DNA of 64,000 nucleotides from Brevibacillus fortis. Lineage in GTDB: Bacteria; Bacillota; Bacilli; Brevibacillales; Brevibacillaceae. Under the pieces are notes generated by a model that ran no database searches, had not been told where the DNA came from, and worked only from the letters and a program-made list of their open reading frames with translations. A program made the position numbers and the translations under genes. The stretch is from positions 1 to 64,000 of the forward strand of contig NZ_PXZM01000018.1 in NCBI RefSeq assembly GCF_003013395.1, read 5' to 3'. This document shows, one piece after another, positions 1 to 8,850 of this stretch; the first letter of the stretch is position 1, and each line of letters opens with the position of its first letter.

Positions 1-47
1 TTAGCCGTGGGAGTCTCAAATTGGCGTATTTGGAAAGGGGAGAGGAA

Positions 48-908
48 ATGTCCACGATCGAACAGATTACCGAGCATATCTTGATTATGCATGCAAGTCA
101 TGACACGGATCGCCCCATCCTAGCAGCCATTACGGGGGCAAGAAAAACCCTCTTGATCGATGCTGGAAATTCACCAGCGCATGCCGCGTTGTTTCGTCAG
201 GAGTTGCAAAGGCTAGGCGTTCGTCTTCCAGATCTGCTCATACTGACTCATTGGCACTGGGATCATACATTCGGAATGTCAGCATGGGATCTACCTACCA
301 TCGCGCAGGCAAAAACCGCACATTCATTGAGCAAACTGATGGGGCTGGAATGGTCGGATGAAGTCATGGAACAGCTCTGTAAGGAGAAGATCATCAATGC
401 CAGCACGATGGCGAACATCAAAAAAGAGTACGGAATGAACCGGGACTTGATCCGAATAGTCGAGCCGGATATCCTATTCGATGAATCGATCACGATCGAC
501 CTTGGTGGCGTGACATGTCAGGTGAACCGTGTCGGAGGAGATCATTCGGAAGATTCGTGCTATGTGTACGTAAAAGAGGATCAGACGCTGTTCCTAGGAG
601 ATGCCTTGGGTCCCTCTGTCTATGGCGGACCGCGCAGTTATACAGCCTCCCGTTTTCTGCGCGTGTTGAAGCAAGCGTACCAGTCTGAAGCAATCCTATT
701 CGTGGAATCGCACGGTCGGCCATTGGATCGAGCTGCCTTTCAAAAGGAGCTCAGTGATTGGGAGCAGCTAGCTCTGCTCACAGAGCAATATGGGCAAAAC
801 AGAGAACGGATCGTAAGCGAGATGTGTACCTTCCTCCAGGTGTCAGAGCTTCCTCATGAATTTTCAGAAGCTCTCGAATGGTTCATGGTAGGGGCTGCCT
901 ACCAATGA
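48..908 (+). CDS. MBL-fold metallo-hydrolase
   Basis: Metallo-beta-lactamase-fold hydrolase of about 286 residues, probably cytoplasmic. The zinc-binding signature THWHWDH (HxHxDH) lies near residue 70, followed by GGDHSEDS and LFLGDALG, the later metal-ligand loops of the fold, and a late SHGRP histidine. I place the start at the ATG at 48 because GGGGAGAGG lies just upstream; an in-frame TTG at 21 lacks a better site. The C-terminal third is helical and has no motif I recognise. The substrate cannot be read from the sequence; lactonase, thioesterase and glyoxalase-type activities are all possible. It lies upstream of a serine hydrolase and a D-aminopeptidase but is separated from them by about 300 bases containing a promoter, so it is probably a separate transcript. 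Confidence 0.85.
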   Translation: MSTIEQITEHILIMHASHDTDRPILAAITGARKTLLIDAGNSPAHAALFRQELQRLGVRLPDLLILTHWHWDHTFGMSAWDLPTIAQAKTAHSLSKLMGLEWSDEVMEQLCKEKIINASTMANIKKEYGMNRDLIRIVEPDILFDESITIDLGGVTCQVNRVGGDHSEDSCYVYVKEDQTLFLGDALGPSVYGGPRSYTASRFLRVLKQAYQSEAILFVESHGRPLDRAAFQKELSDWEQLALLTEQYGQNRERIVSEMCTFLQVSELPHEFSEALEWFMVGAAYQ

Positions 909-1000
909 ACCGATTCATCGGGTTGGTACATTCAAGGAATACTCGTAAACAAGCGAAAAGTAGGAATACTGGATTTGACCAGCAACATTTCAGGGCCCAG

Positions 1001-1036
1001 CGTCATATACGACGAAGGGCTATTTTTTATATGACG
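1001..1036. repeat. Inverted repeat in intergenic region
   Basis: CGTCATATA at 1001-1009 is the exact reverse complement of TATATGACG at 1028-1036, with an 18-base loop. No clean T-tract follows, so it may be an operator or a weak terminator for the MBL gene. The rest of 909-1214 is AT-rich leader and promoter sequence without a coding signal. Confidence 0.4.
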
Positions 1037-1076
1037 AGGTTTTGTAATGAATATTTTTTATATTCAGATTTATATA

Positions 1077-1105
1077 TTGTCGTTTTCCAATCCTACGCTT
1101 ATAAT
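1077..1105 (+). promoter_or_regulatory. Sigma-A-type promoter of the serine hydrolase/D-aminopeptidase operon
   Basis: TTGTCG (1077-1082), a 17-base spacer and TATAAT (1100-1105) match the housekeeping promoter consensus. Transcription would begin near 1112, giving a roughly 100-base leader before the serine hydrolase start at 1215. Confidence 0.6.
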
Positions 1106-1214
1106 TCTCCTAGTGCAACAACTTCATATCTTTGGTTATTTTGAAGTGTATACTTCGGAATCGAAACCGAAATTGCTTTCCTGTTTGTAAGTAATGAACC
1201 CAAGGAGGCATGAC

Positions 1215-2636
1215 ATGAAAAGGAATGAGTGGGAAGCATCGTTTGAAGCATACGTTCAAAGGTTGCTGGATGATTTTCAGGTTCCCGGTGCAATTATTGC
1301 CGTGGCCAAAGACGGGGAACTCACTTATGAAAAAGCGTTTGGTTATCGGGACCGAGAAACGCAAGCTCCCATCGATCTGGATACGGTATTTGGCATCGGG
1401 TCGATCACGAAGTCGTTTACCTGTATGGCGATCTTGCAGCTTCAGGAAGAAGGGCAGCTTTCCGTACATGATCCGATTATCACCTATTTACCTGAGTTTC
1501 GCACACCGAACGAAGCCCAAACAAAGAGCATTACCATACATCATTTCATGACGCACTCCCTCGGGTTTCCACCACTTCCATCTCTCATTCCCGCAATGCT
1601 ACCCAGCTTACAAGCCGATCCGACAGCAGAACTGTTACTCCAGCATTTTGAAGCAGAATGTCAATATCCGATCGTTTCCTTTGACGCCCTCATGGCATAC
1701 ATGGAAAAGTTCCCCTTTGAGTTGTTAGGGCCTGCGGGGACAGAATTCAGCTATTCGAACGAGGCTTTTGGCTTGCTTGGGGCGATTATTGAGCGTGTCA
1801 GCGGCAAAACATACGAAGCTTATGTACAAGAACATCTTTTACAGCCGCTTGGCATGGAAAGAACGGTTTTTCATGTGGAGGAATTAGGCGAGGGTGACAA
1901 TACGACCATGCTGTACACACCCCGCATGAATGATGGCGTTCGTGAAGTAGTACGTGCCCCCGGTTGGTGGGATGCTCCCTCCATGCGTGCAGCAGGCTTC
2001 CTCAAATCGTCCGCACGTGACATGCTTCGGTATGCGGATGTCTATCGGACAGGCGGGCTTTCAAATGGGACGAAAATCATCTCGGATGATAGCGCAGCGC
2101 AAATGACTGCCCCGCATGTCCGCATTGATCTGAGTCGCAGCTATGGTTACGGACTTGGCGTGATTCCATTTTCAGAAGATTACACCTTACTGACCCATAC
2201 CGGCGGCTTAAAAGGGATCACCGCGCAAATGTTCATTGTCCCAGAGGCGGGAGTAACTGGCATTCTTTTGACCAACATGGATGATGCCCCCATTACCAAT
2301 CTGACATTAGTATTGTTGAACAGCATGTTCGGTCGCCCGCTCGAGACGCAGTTCGCCACGTTCGGCGAATTTGAAGTGCCGCTTGCTTACTTGCAACAAT
2401 GTCCCGGTACATATAAATCCGGAGAAGGAGACGTAGCAGCGGTCAGATTCGATGAAGCAAATAGACAACTCGAACTCGTCCTAGGCAGTGATGTGTTCCC
2501 ACTACGTGCCGTTGGCGGTGATACGTTTCTGTTCACGCGCCACAACGTCGATTCGCTCATCCGTTTTGTTCGCAATTCAGACGGTGAAATCAAGCGCTTG
2601 GCGATGGGATCGCGGCAATTACCGAAAGCAACCTAA
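1215..2636 (+). CDS. Serine hydrolase, beta-lactamase/PBP4* family
   Basis: Penicillin-recognising-type serine hydrolase (Pfam Beta-lactamase fold) of 473 residues. The nucleophile motif is SITK (Ser63, Lys66), followed by YSN near residue 180 and HTGG near residue 328, so all three catalytic boxes are present. A C-terminal extension of about 120 residues forms a small beta-rich domain typical of esterase/DD-peptidase-like members. The start at 1215 is preferred over the in-frame ATG at 1194 because AAGGAGG lies 8 bases upstream. It also aligns residue for residue with its paralogue at 59185, whose SxxK is at the same positions. No signal peptide is seen, so it may act on cytoplasmic peptides. 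It is co-transcribed (23-base gap) with an M55 D-aminopeptidase, suggesting work on D-amino-acid-containing peptides; this is inference. Confidence 0.88.
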   Translation: MKRNEWEASFEAYVQRLLDDFQVPGAIIAVAKDGELTYEKAFGYRDRETQAPIDLDTVFGIGSITKSFTCMAILQLQEEGQLSVHDPIITYLPEFRTPNEAQTKSITIHHFMTHSLGFPPLPSLIPAMLPSLQADPTAELLLQHFEAECQYPIVSFDALMAYMEKFPFELLGPAGTEFSYSNEAFGLLGAIIERVSGKTYEAYVQEHLLQPLGMERTVFHVEELGEGDNTTMLYTPRMNDGVREVVRAPGWWDAPSMRAAGFLKSSARDMLRYADVYRTGGLSNGTKIISDDSAAQMTAPHVRIDLSRSYGYGLGVIPFSEDYTLLTHTGGLKGITAQMFIVPEAGVTGILLTNMDDAPITNLTLVLLNSMFGRPLETQFATFGEFEVPLAYLQQCPGTYKSGEGDVAAVRFDEANRQLELVLGSDVFPLRAVGGDTFLFTRHNVDSLIRFVRNSDGEIKRLAMGSRQLPKAT

Positions 2637-2659
2637 CCACAGACAAGGAGGCAGTTCTC

Positions 2660-3496
2660 ATGAAAGTGTTTATTTCTTTGGACATGGAAGGGATCTCCGG
2701 ACTAAGCGAATGGGAGGATGTCATCCCCGGTCGCAAACATTATGAAGCGGGAAGGCGACTGTTGACACAAGATGTAAATGCGGCCATTGAGGGTGCACTG
2801 GAAGCAGGAGCTACCCAAATTATCGTCAATGAATCTCATGGACCGATGAACAATATCATTCTGGAAGAATTGCACCCACAGGCAGATGTCATCCGTGGTT
2901 TTTTCAAACCCCTCTGTATGATGCAGGGGATCGACAGCAGCTGCGATGCCGCATTTTTCATCGGTTATCATGGAAAAGCAGGTACAGGAGATGCGGTACT
3001 CAATCATACGTTGTCTGGCCTTGCTATCCATCGACTAACCTTAAATGGCAAAGAGGTGGGCGAAGCAGGTTTAAATGCAGCAATCGCAGGAGCCTTTGGT
3101 GTCCCTGTCGTACTAGTTACCGGAGATTCCCAAACAGCGAAAGAAGTGGAAGGAGATATCCCTGGAGTCTTTACGGTCGCCGTGAAAACAGGGATAACGG
3201 GCCTCTCGTCGCAAGCGATGCATCCTGTTCGTGCGAGAGAGTTGATCCGACAGCAAGCAAAAGAGGCCTTGCTCCATCGCAGTAAAGTTAAACCGCTTGA
3301 GCAAAGAGTAGAGAATACGATAGAAGTCGAGTTTACGAAATCACAATTTGCTACAGCTGTCAGCTGGATGCCAGGAATTGAACTCATCGAAGGACGTACG
3401 GTACGCTTCCATTCGCATGATCTTGTCAGCATGATGCCCGTCTTGCAAGCGATGCTGTTGATTACTGGGCAAGTGAATCGGATGATTACTGGATAA
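2660..3496 (+). CDS. M55 family D-aminopeptidase (DppA-like)
   Basis: Zinc-dependent D-aminopeptidase of peptidase family M55, 278 residues, the usual family length. The N-terminus FISLDMEGISGL carries the Asp/Glu zinc ligands of DppA, followed by NESHGPMNN and FFIGYHGKAGTGDAVLNHT, which supply further ligands and active-site residues. In Bacillus subtilis, DppA releases D-Ala from D-amino-acid peptides for reuse under starvation; that role is taken from the family. No dpp permease genes are adjacent here; the partner is the upstream serine hydrolase. A strong ribosome site (AAGGAGG) precedes the ATG. Transcription ends at a hairpin shared with the convergent SLH gene. Confidence 0.93.
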   Translation: MKVFISLDMEGISGLSEWEDVIPGRKHYEAGRRLLTQDVNAAIEGALEAGATQIIVNESHGPMNNIILEELHPQADVIRGFFKPLCMMQGIDSSCDAAFFIGYHGKAGTGDAVLNHTLSGLAIHRLTLNGKEVGEAGLNAAIAGAFGVPVVLVTGDSQTAKEVEGDIPGVFTVAVKTGITGLSSQAMHPVRARELIRQQAKEALLHRSKVKPLEQRVENTIEVEFTKSQFATAVSWMPGIELIEGRTVRFHSHDLVSMMPVLQAMLLITGQVNRMITG

Positions 3497-3502
3497 ATAA
3501 AC

Positions 3503-3545
3503 AAAAAATGCAGCCCCTCATCACGAGGATGTGCTGCATTTTTTT
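3503..3545. terminator. Bidirectional terminator between DppA-like and SLH genes
   Basis: A12-base arm AAAAAATGCAGC pairs with GCTGCATTTTTT at the other end, with T runs in both directions. It separates two convergent genes. Confidence 0.8.
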
Positions 3546-3552
3546 GTTCGAT

Positions 3553-4215
3553 TTAGGTCAGAGGCTTATGGTTCTTCAAATACGCAAGGGCATGATAAAT
3601 CATTTCAGCTGCCTCTTCACGCGTGATGGCCTTTTGCGGATGGAGCTTGTTTTCCTTATCCAAGTGGATAATCCCTCTAGACAGAGCTCGTTGAATGGAG
3701 CCTTGGTAATCAACGGTGAGCTCATGATTATCTTGGATTTCTACCGGCACTAGTTTGATCATGGGCAAATTACCCTTGGTCTCCATGACTCTCATTAGCT
3801 GGTGAATGAACTGTTCTTTTGTCCATTCTGCATTCGGATCGAGATCAGCTGGTAACTCCAATTCGTTCACAGCCGCTATGATCAGACTCTCTGCATACCA
3901 AGCATCGTTATCCGCTTTGGAAAAAAAGTCAGTTGCCTGAGGAGCCTTTACAAAACGGATCGCTGCCAGACTCAAGTCAAAAGCATTTACGATCAGTTGA
4001 ACACCTTGAGCAGCCGTTATCTTTTCGTCAGGTGCAAATTTGCCATCATCTACGCCTTTGATCACACCTTGTTGCTGTAAGGCGAGAATTTTATCTTTCG
4101 CTCCCGATTGGGTAAGATCCGTAAAAGGAGTCGTTGCAGCAAAGCTTGGTTGGGCAAATGACACGGTTAACAAAGCAATGATGGAAAGAGACATCATATT
4201 TTGTCTGACATTCAT
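3553..4215 (-). CDS. S-layer-homology domain protein, secreted
   Basis: Secreted protein of about 220 residues with a signal peptide (hydrophobic stretch ending SFA-A near residue 27) and SLH modules. Motifs include FTDLTQSGAKDKILALQQQGVIKGVDDGKFAPDE-type and AITREEAAEMIYHAL-type segments; the longer central part contains a diverged module. SLH domains bind pyruvylated secondary cell-wall polymer, so the protein should be anchored at the cell wall. The start at 4215 follows GAGGTGG at a good distance; a GTG 9 bases upstream overlaps that site. No catalytic domain is visible, and the product may be a small wall-associated or S-layer accessory protein. It is divergent from the iron regulator at 4365. 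Confidence 0.85.
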   Translation of the reverse strand: MNVRQNMMSLSIIALLTVSFAQPSFAATTPFTDLTQSGAKDKILALQQQGVIKGVDDGKFAPDEKITAAQGVQLIVNAFDLSLAAIRFVKAPQATDFFSKADNDAWYAESLIIAAVNELELPADLDPNAEWTKEQFIHQLMRVMETKGNLPMIKLVPVEIQDNHELTVDYQGSIQRALSRGIIHLDKENKLHPQKAITREEAAEMIYHALAYLKNHKPLT

Positions 4216-4329
4216 GGTATCCACCTCATCAATTTTTGAAGTTTCACTCCATTAGACGAGGAACAATTGGCAACGTTTCCTCTTTCCTTTTACCTGCTTT
4301 TGAGCAATCACATCCTATGATAATATTGA

Positions 4330-4348
4330 GATAATGATAATCGTTATC
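4330..4348. promoter_or_regulatory. Fur box upstream of AraC-type iron regulator
   Basis: GATAATGATAATCGTTATC differs from the canonical 19-base Fur box at one position. It lies 17 bases before the regulator start, so iron-replete Fur should repress the gene. Confidence 0.85.
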
Positions 4349-4364
4349 AAAGAAGGGATTACTT

Positions 4365-6080
4365 ATGTTCAATGCACCCGACAGCATATGCAGTACTAGC
4401 AAAGAGAGAACAGATCAATCAGTGACGATTTCTTTCGTACTTCTATCAACTTACAAAGGACCACTGCCTTCTCATGTTGGTACCAAAACATCGAATACAC
4501 ATCTTCTCTTGTTTGTCGAATCTGGAAAAGGTTCTATCTGCATAGGAGAACAAGAGTACCGATTATTCCCTGGGCGATGCTTTCTTAAACCGCCGGGCAT
4601 GACCATACAAACGGTGGCAGATGAAGGAGAAGAACTGACCGTTTCTGAACTTGAGTTCAGCGGATACAAAGTAACATCCGTTTGTGAGGATGAAAATGTT
4701 CATGTGGTAACAGAGCCTTTCTGCTTGCCCGTTTCGGGAGAGTTGAATGAAAGCGAACTAGGACAAGCGATCCGCAACTTATGTGAACGGCATGAAAATC
4801 CAGGAGATCGCGATCTATTTTCGTCCCATTGTCAGTTACTATCCATGGTGGAACGAATCTGGGAAGCAAATGAAAGATGGCGGGGCAACGAAAATTTGAA
4901 AGCGGTACAGCATACGATCCGCCTTATGGAACAAGACTTTTTCAAGCCTCTCAGTCGTGAAATGCTGTCAAAAGAGGCCGGAATGAGCCCAAGTCATTAT
5001 TCGACTGTATTTCGCAAAGTGACAGGCAAAAGCCCGATGGAATATTTGGCTGAGATTCGTATCGAGAAAGCAAAGGACAAGCTGTTGACATCAAACGCGC
5101 GGATTCGCGATATCGCTCTGGGCGTTGGATATGCCAGCGAGTTTTATTTTAGTAACAAGTTCAAGAAGATGACAGGCATTTCCCCCAGAGAATTTATCAA
5201 CCAGAACCTCGGGAAAAAGCTGCTAGTGTCGCACCCTGAGGCATTTAGCATGACGCAAACAGTGCCGAGTCGTGTGATTGGACTTTTTGTGGAGGATTAC
5301 TTGAAAGTGTTTGGGATCAAGCCTTTGGTTCAATTCGCTTCTGGAGGATTTCAACAACGCTATCTGGGATCATTTTTGCGTGAGGTACGACATTTTGACC
5401 CCTATGAATCTGATTTTCAAGCCATTCAACAGGAGAAGCCGGATATCATTTTGCTGGGGATTCCACAATTTGCCGAAGAGGGACGATTCGATCGGTTGGC
5501 AAACATTGCTCCCACATACCTGTTTGAAAACCCCGTTGATGATTGGCGACAAACGCTGCGCACTGTCGGCAAATTACTAGGCAAAGCATCCGAGGCTGAG
5601 CGAGCCATCCATGAATATAACCAGAAGGCTGAAGTAGCGAGAAGTATCCTCAAACATTCGATTGGAGATCGATCGGTCGCATTAGTTCGCGTCTATGCAG
5701 ATGGGGACATTCGTCTGTATGGAGGACCAAACGGCTATTCCGGGTCTGTACTCTATGGCGACCTCGGTTTACGCCCACCGCCCCTAGTACGTGACCTCAT
5801 CTGGGGTTCTTCCGAATGGATGAAAAAAATCACGTTCGACATGCTAAGCGAATTGGATGTACAATGTTTGCTAATTGTTGTAGACGAGGCTGGGAGGCAG
5901 GAGGCATGGAAAATGACGAGCAGTGAACAGTGGAAAAGCGTTCCTGCCGTACGCGAAGGAAACGTGTATGAAGTGAGATCGGACATATGGATGACGTACG
6001 GCCTGCATGCGCATTGCGCAAAAATTGATAACGTACTGGCAGCATTGACAAGTGAGGGAACATACCGAACAAAAGTGTAA
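4365..6080 (+). CDS. AraC-family regulator fused to a siderophore-binding (FecB/FeuA-like) domain
   Basis: Transcription regulator of 571 residues resembling Bacillus subtilis Btr (YbbB). There are three parts: an N-terminal cupin-like arm (about 1-150), an AraC double helix-turn-helix (about 175-278, including AGMSPSHYSTVFRKVTGKSP and the ending FKKMTGISPREF), and a C-terminal type III periplasmic-binding-protein fold (about 303-571). In Btr this last domain senses ferri-bacillibactin to switch on its uptake genes. The C-terminal domain is visibly homologous to the lipoprotein at 6175, sharing LYGGPxGYxGSVLYxDLGL and APTYxFE. It lacks a signal peptide and so acts in the cytoplasm. A near-perfect Fur box precedes it. 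It probably activates the following lipoprotein and a permease located elsewhere; the ligand is unknown. Confidence 0.9.
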   Translation: MFNAPDSICSTSKERTDQSVTISFVLLSTYKGPLPSHVGTKTSNTHLLLFVESGKGSICIGEQEYRLFPGRCFLKPPGMTIQTVADEGEELTVSELEFSGYKVTSVCEDENVHVVTEPFCLPVSGELNESELGQAIRNLCERHENPGDRDLFSSHCQLLSMVERIWEANERWRGNENLKAVQHTIRLMEQDFFKPLSREMLSKEAGMSPSHYSTVFRKVTGKSPMEYLAEIRIEKAKDKLLTSNARIRDIALGVGYASEFYFSNKFKKMTGISPREFINQNLGKKLLVSHPEAFSMTQTVPSRVIGLFVEDYLKVFGIKPLVQFASGGFQQRYLGSFLREVRHFDPYESDFQAIQQEKPDIILLGIPQFAEEGRFDRLANIAPTYLFENPVDDWRQTLRTVGKLLGKASEAERAIHEYNQKAEVARSILKHSIGDRSVALVRVYADGDIRLYGGPNGYSGSVLYGDLGLRPPPLVRDLIWGSSEWMKKITFDMLSELDVQCLLIVVDEAGRQEAWKMTSSEQWKSVPAVREGNVYEVRSDIWMTYGLHAHCAKIDNVLAALTSEGTYRTKV

Positions 6081-6137
6081 AAAACATCGAACATTTCAGC
6101 ATGTCACTTCTATTGATGGCATGCTAAAATTCTCTTT

Positions 6138-6156
6138 GTTAATGAGAATCACTATC
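6138..6156. promoter_or_regulatory. Fur box upstream of siderophore-binding lipoprotein
   Basis: GTTAATGAGAATCACTATC matches the canonical Fur box at 16 of 19 positions. It lies about 20 bases before the lipoprotein start. Confidence 0.75.
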
Positions 6157-6174
6157 AACAACAGGGGGATTTAT

Positions 6175-7161
6175 ATGCAGAGCCAATCGAAAAGATGGTT
6201 GTTCAGCTTTGGTTTCGTTCTGTCCGTTTTACTTGCTGGTTGCGGAGGTGGTTCCGGCAACATAGCCACCACGGAGCCGACTCTCTCATCGGACGCAAGT
6301 GCCCAATCCGCTTCAACGGTACGCAAGTTCACACACATGATGGGTGAGATCGAAGTGCCAGCAGAGCCGAAGCAAATTATCGGGTTGTATATGGAGGATT
6401 TTCTTGTCTCCTTGGGGATTAAACCTGCAGCGCAGACCACAATTGGCGCTTTCACCTTGAAATATTTGCATGAAAACATCGGAGATCTTCCGAAGCTTGA
6501 TACGAGTGCGATGAATTTCGAAGCGATCCTGGAGATGGAGCCGGACCTGATATTACTTGGTCTCCCCAATTATGCGCAAAATGACAATTATGCAAAGTAT
6601 GCCAAGATCGCTCCAACTTATGTATTCGAGGCCGAGGCAGCCAATGATTGGCGAAATACACTGCGCAAGGTCGGGGACTTAATCGGCAAGCGTGAAACTG
6701 CGGAGAAAGTGCTGACGGACTATGAACAAAAAATCACTGAGGGAAAACAAAAGCTTGAAAAAGCGATTGGGAAACAAACCGTGGCGTTAGTCCGCGTACG
6801 CAGCAATAAAGAAATTCGATTATACGGTGGCCCACAGGGTTATGCTGGGTCGGTACTCTATCAAGATCTTGGGCTCGAGCCTCCAGCTTTGGTGAAAGAG
6901 CTTGCCTGGGGCGATAATGCTGGGCATGCGACCATTTCCGCTGAGGTACTGCCAAAGCTTGATGTCGATCATTTGTTTGTCGTAGTGGATGACGGTGGGA
7001 AAGAGCTTGCTGAGGAGCTATTCTCGACTAATATATGGAAATCGCTGCCAGCCGTACGTTCTGGTCACGTTTACAAAGTGGCGCCAGATCATTGGATGAC
7101 CTTTGGACCTATCGCTTACGATCGCAAAGTTGAAGATGTGTTAAATGCACTAGTGAAATAA
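6175..7161 (+). CDS. Iron-siderophore ABC transporter substrate-binding lipoprotein
   Basis: Substrate-binding lipoprotein of 328 residues of the FecB/FeuA class (type III periplasmic-binding fold). The signal peptide ends in the lipobox LLAGC, so Cys is lipidated and the protein sits on the outer face of the membrane. Two lobes with a helical linker are implied by IIGLYMEDFLVSLGI, EPDLILLGLP and RLYGGPQGYAGSVLYQ. It should deliver a ferric siderophore to a permease that is not encoded here. The start is the ATG at 6175 (AGGGGGAT upstream); upstream in-frame codons read through the Fur box. Its ligand domain closely resembles the C-terminal part of the preceding regulator, so both probably recognise the same siderophore. 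Confidence 0.92.
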   Translation: MQSQSKRWLFSFGFVLSVLLAGCGGGSGNIATTEPTLSSDASAQSASTVRKFTHMMGEIEVPAEPKQIIGLYMEDFLVSLGIKPAAQTTIGAFTLKYLHENIGDLPKLDTSAMNFEAILEMEPDLILLGLPNYAQNDNYAKYAKIAPTYVFEAEAANDWRNTLRKVGDLIGKRETAEKVLTDYEQKITEGKQKLEKAIGKQTVALVRVRSNKEIRLYGGPQGYAGSVLYQDLGLEPPALVKELAWGDNAGHATISAEVLPKLDVDHLFVVVDDGGKELAEELFSTNIWKSLPAVRSGHVYKVAPDHWMTFGPIAYDRKVEDVLNALVK

Positions 7162-7183
7162 GTAGCAGAGGAGTGCTGGATTC

Positions 7184-7759
7184 ATGAGTCAAGGAATCGT
7201 ATCGGATATGACAGCAACGATCCGGAATCGCAGGACGATCCGGGATTTTAATGGGGAGCCAATGAAGGAAGAAACGGTCGTCGAACTATTGCAAGACGCG
7301 GCTTGGGCACCGTTTCACTCAGCAAAAGAGCCTTGGCGGTTTATCTTGTTTATGGAAGAAGGGCGCCGAACCTTTGCTGAGGCTGTCATGTTGGCTTACT
7401 CGAAGGAAGAGGTTGAAAAGTGGGGCGAAAAGATGATGCATCAATATTGCGAGCTCATGCAAGCGCATCTTTTGATTGTCATCGAAGCAGATCCGCGTCA
7501 AAAACAGTTCGAAGATGCTTTCTCGGCGGCAGCAGCGTTCATACAAAATTTGCAGTTGCTAGCTTGGGAGAGAAAGGTCGGCGTAGTCTGGAAGACGAAC
7601 GATTACAATTGGCATCCGAAGTTTCTGCAAGCCGTTGGTGTTAAGCAGGGAGAGAGAGTTGTGGGCACGTTGCATCTCGGTTATTTCAACGACAACAAAG
7701 TTCCGCGGCCGAAGATGCGTACACCGATTCGCGAGCTGCTTACTGTCCATCACGAATAG
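7184..7759 (+). CDS. Nitroreductase family protein
   Basis: FMN-dependent nitroreductase-fold protein of 191 residues, the usual size. The N-terminal IRNRRTIRDFNGEPM is the conserved phosphate/FMN-binding segment, and WAPFHSAKEPWRF is the following conserved loop. It begins 22 bases after the lipoprotein stop behind AGAGGAG, so it belongs to the Fur-controlled transcript. In this setting a role in reducing ferric siderophore or a related redox step is plausible, but that is inference. Most characterised relatives reduce nitroaromatics or quinones with NAD(P)H. Confidence 0.85.
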   Translation: MSQGIVSDMTATIRNRRTIRDFNGEPMKEETVVELLQDAAWAPFHSAKEPWRFILFMEEGRRTFAEAVMLAYSKEEVEKWGEKMMHQYCELMQAHLLIVIEADPRQKQFEDAFSAAAAFIQNLQLLAWERKVGVVWKTNDYNWHPKFLQAVGVKQGERVVGTLHLGYFNDNKVPRPKMRTPIRELLTVHHE

Positions 7760-7777
7760 CTCCTATCCCAATACTTG

Positions 7778-7824
7778 ATAGAAAAAACAATCGGTCCTCC
7801 ACGTGAGATTGGTTGTTTTTTCTA
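7778..7824. terminator. Terminator after the iron block
   Basis: ATAGAAAAAACAA pairs with TTGTTTTTTCTAT across a 20-odd-base loop, ending in a T-rich run. It closes the Fur-controlled genes. Confidence 0.65.
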
Positions 7825-7952
7825 TTTGTTTACAATTAAATGATTTAAGGAAAACTTTATCTTTTGATTACTATTTCATTTAACATTACCTATTATCATT
7901 ATCATCAGATTGAAAAAGAGCAACGTGCGTTCGAACCATGGAGGAAATGGAA

Positions 7953-8777
7953 ATGAAAAAGCGATTTCTCTTACTAGGTATCCTTTTATTGCTACTGAGT
8001 TATCCATACTTGCGACCGCTCGTAGAGGATGTATGGCAAGAAAAAGAGGCAAATGCTGCAGTTGTCCCAAAATACCAAACGATTCGGGTTGAACAAGACC
8101 AGATATATCAGGGAGATCTGTTATTGGTCAGCAAATACGATGCATTCCATTCAGAGGGAGTGCCATCCGATGTGATCAATTTGTCTTCGCACAATTATTT
8201 GGTTGAGGGTTATCGCTTGCAAGACAATTCCATTGAATTGTCTGAGAAGGCAGCGGAGGCGTTCAACGAAATGGTCAAAACAGCAAGCAGTGACAACGTA
8301 AAGCATTTTATGATCAAGAGCGGCTACCAAGGATTGGAAAAGGGACATAACGATACTTTGCCAGATTGTTTTAGCGAACATCATCTGGGTACAGCCTTGG
8401 ACGTTGCATCCACACAAATGAAAATGGACCAAGCCCCTGAAGGGAAGTGGCTACAAGAAAACGCATGGAAATACGGGTTCATTCTGCGCTATCCGAAGGA
8501 AAAGGTCACAATTACTGGCATTCCTTACAATCCTGGGCATTACCGATTTGTAGGTTTGCCGCACAGCGCCATTATGCAAGAGCGTCAATTATCTTTGGAG
8601 GAGTACGTGAATTACTTGCGGGAGGCAAAGGAAGTGTCAGGGACGATAAATGGTGGCGACTACAAAATTTATTATTATCCAGTGGCCACTAGCATCATGG
8701 TTCAAGTACCGACCAATGGGAAGTATGTGCTTTCAGGCGACAATCAAGAAGGTGTCATTTTGACAGAGTTCCTGTAA
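7953..8777 (+). CDS. VanY-like D,D-carboxypeptidase (M15B)
   Basis: Membrane-anchored or secreted zinc D-Ala-D-Ala carboxypeptidase of 274 residues. An N-terminal hydrophobic segment (residues 5-20) is followed by the M15B catalytic core. SEHHLGTALDV holds the zinc His and Asp, WKYGFILRYP follows, and YNPGHYRFVG supplies the catalytic Glu-equivalent region and last His. Canonical VanY has EPWHYRYVG, whereas here the segment reads NPGHYRFVG, so the usual Glu is replaced; activity should be tested. The start at 7953 (ATG AAA AAG) has GGAGG 8 bases upstream; the ATG at 7938 overlaps that site. The family trims peptidoglycan stem peptides. No van regulatory genes are adjacent, so a resistance role is not implied. 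Confidence 0.85.
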   Translation: MKKRFLLLGILLLLLSYPYLRPLVEDVWQEKEANAAVVPKYQTIRVEQDQIYQGDLLLVSKYDAFHSEGVPSDVINLSSHNYLVEGYRLQDNSIELSEKAAEAFNEMVKTASSDNVKHFMIKSGYQGLEKGHNDTLPDCFSEHHLGTALDVASTQMKMDQAPEGKWLQENAWKYGFILRYPKEKVTITGIPYNPGHYRFVGLPHSAIMQERQLSLEEYVNYLREAKEVSGTINGGDYKIYYYPVATSIMVQVPTNGKYVLSGDNQEGVILTEFL

Positions 8778-8850
8778 ATAGAACAGGGAGACAATCATTC
8801 CACATCAGAAAAATAAAGACGATTCCGCTATTTAAAGGCCATAAATGCAA

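Noticed and set aside
878..1144. Plus-strand ORF after the MBL gene
   Set aside because: Begins inside the MBL gene and runs across a promoter; no ribosome site or protein-like composition.
7953..8777. Vancomycin-resistance vanY locus
   Set aside because: Only a single VanY-like gene, with no vanHAX or VanRS genes adjacent; a chromosomal carboxypeptidase is more likely.
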